The notes under the pieces: generated by a model | What the model was told of the DNA's origin: nothing | Database searches by the model: none | The model's input: only the letters and a program-made list of their open reading frames with translations | Source of the DNA: an uncultured Collinsella sp. | Lineage (GTDB): Bacteria > Actinomycetota > Coriobacteriia > Coriobacteriales > Coriobacteriaceae | Direction of reading: 5' to 3' | Assembly (NCBI GenBank): GCA_902492185.1 | Contig: CABUKY010000085.1 | Coordinates: forward strand, 1-7,956 | Length of the DNA: 7,956 bases | Made by a program: the position numbers and the translations under genes | Shown here: piece after piece, positions 5,589 through 7,956 of the stretch | How positions within the stretch are numbered: the stretch's first letter is position 1 | Layout: each line of letters begins with the position of its first letter

Positions 5589-6485
5589 CTAGATATGCTG
5601 ACGAATCGCGTCGATATAGGCTTGGCCGTAGCGCGTGAGCGTCGTATTCTTGCGCGTGATGATGCCAATCTCCATGTACTCGTCTACATCGAGCGGAATC
5701 GAGATGATGCCGGGGCCGTTGAGCTCATGACTGATCACGCCTGAGCATACCGTGTAGCCGTTGAGGCCCATGGCTAGGTTGAACAGCGTCGCGCGATCGC
5801 GCACGCGGATGTTCTTGCGGCGCTCAAACGTCGAGGTCAGTTCCTCGGAATAATAGAACGAGTTATAGCTGCCCTGTTCATAGGACAGGAACGGGTAGTC
5901 TTCCAAGTCCTCGAGCGTCACGCTGGAGCGGCCCGCCAGCGGATGGTCTGCGCACACAAAAACGTGCGGCGTGGCGCAGAAGAGTCCCTCGAATACGAGC
6001 TCGTTGGCCGCCAGCATGCGCTCGATAACCTCGCGATTATGCTCGGACAGGTACAAGATGCCGAGCTCGCTTTTCATATGCGCGACGTCCTCGATAATCT
6101 CGTGAGTCTGCTCCTCGCGCAGGGTAAAGTCGTAGCGCGCGGCATCGAACTCGCGGATCACATCGACAAACGCATTAACGGCAAAGGAATAATGCTGGCA
6201 GCTCACACTAAAGTGCGGCACCTGCTCGGACGCGCCCTTGTACTTGCCTTCGAGCAGGTCGGCCTGGTCGAGCACCTGTCGCGCGTAGCCCAAGAAGGTC
6301 TCGCCCTCCTCGGACACAATGACACCCTTGTTAGTGCGCTCAAAGATGTGCACGCCCATCTCGTTTTCGAGATCGCGGATTGACGCGGTAATCGAAGGCT
6401 GCGACACAAAGAGCCGGCGCGAGGCCTCGGTGATGCTGCCGCATTCGGCAACTTTAACGACATATCTGAGCTGCTGGAGCTTCAT
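5589..6485 (-). CDS. LysR-family transcriptional regulator, MetR/MtaR/CpsY-like
   Basis: A 298-residue DNA-binding regulator of normal LysR length. The winged helix-turn-helix is at about 1-60 (GSITEASRRLFVSQPSITAS), a linker helix at about 60-88, and the effector domain runs from about 91. FSVSCQHYSF (92-101), ELGILYLSEHN (140-150), FYYSEELTSTF and VRDRATLFNLA resemble streptococcal MtaR/MetR/CpsY from memory. The start at 6485 has GGGAG 7 bases upstream. The frame is open another 69 codons upstream but runs inside the HAD gene and lacks LysR features. The stop of the HAD gene (6496-6498) overlaps this ribosome site, so the two are probably co-transcribed and coupled. The likely target is the MetE-like gene through 5519-5543. 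The effector may be homocysteine, as in MetR proteins; this is inferred. Confidence 0.85.
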   Translation of the reverse strand: MKLQQLRYVVKVAECGSITEASRRLFVSQPSITASIRDLENEMGVHIFERTNKGVIVSEEGETFLGYARQVLDQADLLEGKYKGASEQVPHFSVSCQHYSFAVNAFVDVIREFDAARYDFTLREEQTHEIIEDVAHMKSELGILYLSEHNREVIERMLAANELVFEGLFCATPHVFVCADHPLAGRSSVTLEDLEDYPFLSYEQGSYNSFYYSEELTSTFERRKNIRVRDRATLFNLAMGLNGYTVCSGVISHELNGPGIISIPLDVDEYMEIGIITRKNTTLTRYGQAYIDAIRQHI

Positions 6486-6495
6486 GGCCTTCTCC

Positions 6496-7404
6496 CTAGA
6501 CGTTCGTGATGCCAAGACCCGCCGTGTCCATCTGACGCATAAACGGCGGCATCTCCCCCGTCGCGGCGCAGGCGGCAATCTGATGCAGAGCCCCGGCAAC
6601 CGCATCGTCTGCCGCAGCGCCGATATGCCAGCGCGCGGCAGCCGTGACGGCCTCGTTGGCATTGGCGACTGCAACGGAGTTGGGAACGGCATCGATCATG
6701 GGCAAATCGTTATCGGAATCGCCAAATACGGCCACCTCGTCGGGCGTCAGGTCCAAAGCGCACGCCAACTCCAGCGCAGCGCAACCCTTGTCCCAACCTG
6801 CTGGAAGGATGTCAAACAGGCGCACTCGGTTGTTGGGAAACACAAGCGAGAGTTCCGGCACCTCAGCGGCAACGCGCTCGCGTAGCTCCGCGAGCTCCTC
6901 ACGCGAACGGGCACTCCAGATATTCGCCTTGAACACCGGCGCTTCATCGACGACGGGACGGCACGGGGCCTCTTCGCCTTTGAGCCATGCGTTGCCGCCC
7001 GACTCCATGGCGCGACGAACGCGCTCGGGATCACTCGTCACGCAATAGGCATCGTTGCCCCAAAAGTCATCGCCCAGGCTATAGACCTTCAGATAGGTAT
7101 CGTCGGTCTCTTGCTCCAGATAGTCGGCAAGACGCATGAGGGCACCGTTGTCGCTCGCACGGGAGGCAACAACCTCGCCGTCGACAAACATCACCTGGCC
7201 GTTACAGAACGCGCCAGTCGAGAAGCACTCGGAACGATTTTTGAACATCCAGCCCATCGCGGACGGCTGACGACCCGAAACCGGGCCAAAGTGCAGACCC
7301 GCCGCCTGCATGACATGAATGCCCTCGATGGCGTAGTCGCTGGCGCCGTCATGCCCGGCTGGAATCAGCGTATCGTCCATATCGGTCAGCACAAGTTTAA
7401 TCAT
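6496..7404 (-). CDS. HAD-superfamily phosphatase, Cof-type (subclass IIB)
   Basis: A 302-residue cytoplasmic phosphatase likely acting on a small phosphorylated metabolite. All four HAD motifs are seen: DMDDT (8-12, nucleophile Asp8 and acid Asp10), SGR (43-45), Lys206 in GWDKG and GDSDNDLPMI (228-237). The cap between about 80 and 195 is of the IIB type placed between motifs 2 and 3. The C-terminal tail beyond about 280 is short and not part of the fold. The start at 7404 has GGGGG a few bases upstream and a TACAAT box at 7433-7438. Ten bases separate its stop from the LysR start. It is divergent from the TPP-regulated thiM. Some Cof proteins act on a pyrimidine intermediate of thiamine synthesis, but the neighbourhood is only a hint. 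Confidence 0.85.
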   Translation of the reverse strand: MIKLVLTDMDDTLIPAGHDGASDYAIEGIHVMQAAGLHFGPVSGRQPSAMGWMFKNRSECFSTGAFCNGQVMFVDGEVVASRASDNGALMRLADYLEQETDDTYLKVYSLGDDFWGNDAYCVTSDPERVRRAMESGGNAWLKGEEAPCRPVVDEAPVFKANIWSARSREELAELRERVAAEVPELSLVFPNNRVRLFDILPAGWDKGCAALELACALDLTPDEVAVFGDSDNDLPMIDAVPNSVAVANANEAVTAAARWHIGAAADDAVAGALHQIAACAATGEMPPFMRQMDTAGLGITNV

Positions 7405-7432
7405 AAGGCCCCCATTCGTATCGGTCCTACCT

Positions 7433-7438
7433 ATTGTA
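7433..7438 (-). promoter_or_regulatory. Possible -10 box of the HAD-LysR unit
   Basis: TACAAT on the minus strand, 28 bases before the HAD start codon, five of six to consensus. The expected -35 lies inside the loop of the inverted repeat at 7442-7476 and is weak. Confidence 0.4.
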
Positions 7439-7441
7439 ACG

Positions 7442-7476
7442 ACCTGCCAAAATAAACCTGTCCCTTTTTGGCAGGT
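7442..7476. repeat. Perfect 11-bp inverted repeat, REP-like
   Basis: ACCTGCCAAAA pairs perfectly with TTTTGGCAGGT around a 13-base loop (TAAACCTGTCCCT). It sits between the divergent HAD and thiM units. It looks like a short dispersed palindrome of the REP class; it could instead be an operator shared by both promoters. The AAAA/TTTT edges lie inside the stem, so it is a poor intrinsic terminator. Confidence 0.6.
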
Positions 7477-7480
7477 GCGT

Positions 7481-7487
7481 TAGTATA
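7481..7487 (+). promoter_or_regulatory. Possible -10 box for the riboswitch-thiM transcript
   Basis: TAGTATA lies about 17 bases before the aptamer's first paired bases. No good -35 is seen. The same bases read TATACT on the minus strand, so a leftward promoter is equally possible. Confidence 0.3.
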
Positions 7488-7502
7488 GGGAACAACAGAT
7501 TC

Positions 7503-7600
7503 GATGCGGGAGTGCCGGCGGTGCAAACCACAAGGCTGAGAGGGCATGGGGCCCAATCCTTTGAACCTGTCAGTTAATGCTGGCGTAGGGAGCATGCCGC
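7503..7600 (+). promoter_or_regulatory. TPP riboswitch (THI element)
   Basis: Conserved bases appear in the usual order: GGGAGTGC (7508-7515), CTGAGA (7536-7541), GAACCTG (7563-7569), GTTAAT (7573-7578) and GGCGTAGGGA (7582-7591). The closing stem P1 can form between ATGC (7504-7507) and GCAT (7592-7595). When thiamine diphosphate binds, the downstream terminator should form and thiM should be silenced. It lies upstream of a thiamine salvage gene, as expected. Confidence 0.95.
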
Positions 7601-7607
7601 CTTTACA

Positions 7608-7637
7608 GGGGCGCTGTCTATGCACAGCGCCCCTTTT
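7608..7637 (+). terminator. Terminator in the TPP riboswitch expression platform
   Basis: GGGGCGCTGT pairs perfectly with ACAGCGCCCC around CTATGC, followed by TTTT. It begins 8 bases after the aptamer and ends 22 bases before the thiM start, so it acts as the attenuator. The competing antiterminator was not firmly identified; GGCGG (7517-7521) with CCGCC (7597-7601) is one possible alternative pairing. Confidence 0.9.
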
Positions 7638-7659
7638 CTATGCCAAGGAGGCATGTGCA

Positions 7660-7956
7660 GTGATTGATTCGGAACAGCTTAAGCAACATATGGTCAAGGC
7701 CGTGGAGGAGATTCGCGCCACCAATCCAATGGCCGGCTCCATCACCAACACGGTGACGATTGACTTTGTCGCCAACGCGCAGCTCGCCGTGGGCGGTTCG
7801 GCCGCCATGGTCTATCTGCCCGACGAGGGCGAGGCGCTCGTTGCCGGCGGCGGCGCCATCTATCTCAACATGGGCACGCTCTTCCCCATCTACGAGCAGA
7901 CGATTCCCCGCGCGGCCAAGGCGGCACACGACGCCGGCAAGCCCTGGGTGCTCGAT
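7660..7956 (+). CDS. thiM: Hydroxyethylthiazole kinase ThiM, N-terminal part (runs off the window)
   Basis: The first 99 residues are present and the frame stays open to the right edge. ThiM phosphorylates the thiazole alcohol in thiamine salvage. The GTG start at 7660 has AAGGAGG 8 bases upstream; ATG triplets at 7640 and 7653 hit stops at once. Family signs are NPMAGSITNTVTIDFVAN (22-39, with the ITN motif), the AVGGSAAMV loop (43-51) and IYLNMGTL (67-74). In many ThiM proteins the first motif reads NPLVHxITN and the second GASPxM. Here Val-His is replaced by Ala-Gly and Pro by Ala, so this is a divergent branch, but the alignment is otherwise close. Control by the TPP riboswitch directly upstream confirms the thiamine role. 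Confidence 0.88.
   Translation, partial: MIDSEQLKQHMVKAVEEIRATNPMAGSITNTVTIDFVANAQLAVGGSAAMVYLPDEGEALVAGGGAIYLNMGTLFPIYEQTIPRAAKAAHDAGKPWVLD

Noticed and set aside
6486..6692. In-frame upstream extension of the LysR gene
   Set aside because: It overlaps the HAD gene, is Arg/Pro-rich and has no LysR character; the HTH begins at the 6485 start with a good ribosome site.

Overview
The window looks like chromosomal DNA of a gut actinobacterium of the class Coriobacteriia, most likely Collinsella or a close relative. This is judged from the GC-rich codon use, strong AGGAGG-type ribosome sites and gene content (bile salt hydrolase, core MetE-like protein, coriobacterial-style esterase and ThiM). 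It is an inference from reading protein sequence; no search was run. I see no prophage, IS, tRNA, rRNA or CRISPR.

Layout, left to right. A terminator hairpin (58-95) lies just past a leftward bile salt hydrolase gene (118-1083). Further right is a leftward, short, degenerate peptide-deformylase-like gene (1328-1747), whose 3' region holds a long inverted repeat (1225-1333) and a terminator (1150-1183). Divergent from it is a rightward purine permease of the NCS2/AzgA type (1952-3262) with its own terminator, followed by a rightward alpha/beta-hydrolase esterase (about 3400-4065) and another terminator. The gene-poor gap 4103-4299 holds one possible 17-codon ORF. Then come three leftward genes: a core MetE-like methionine synthase (4300-5433), a LysR regulator resembling streptococcal MetR/MtaR (5589-6485) and a HAD phosphatase (6496-7404). 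HAD and LysR form a tight two-gene unit. On the right edge a TPP riboswitch with a transcription terminator precedes thiM, which runs off the window.

How the parts fit. The clearest regulatory story is at 4300-6485. The LysR protein resembles methionine regulators of the MetR/MtaR/CpsY group, and between it and the MetE-like gene lies a perfect inverted repeat whose core, TATAG-N7-CTATA, fits the streptococcal MET-box. This suggests local control of methionine synthesis. The thiM locus is a textbook TPP-controlled thiazole salvage gene. The purine permease has three CCGAACA copies upstream that recall the PurR PurBox core. The most unusual protein is the deformylase-like one, which keeps its metal ligands but has Met in place of the catalytic Glu. 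I found no wholly new multi-gene system.
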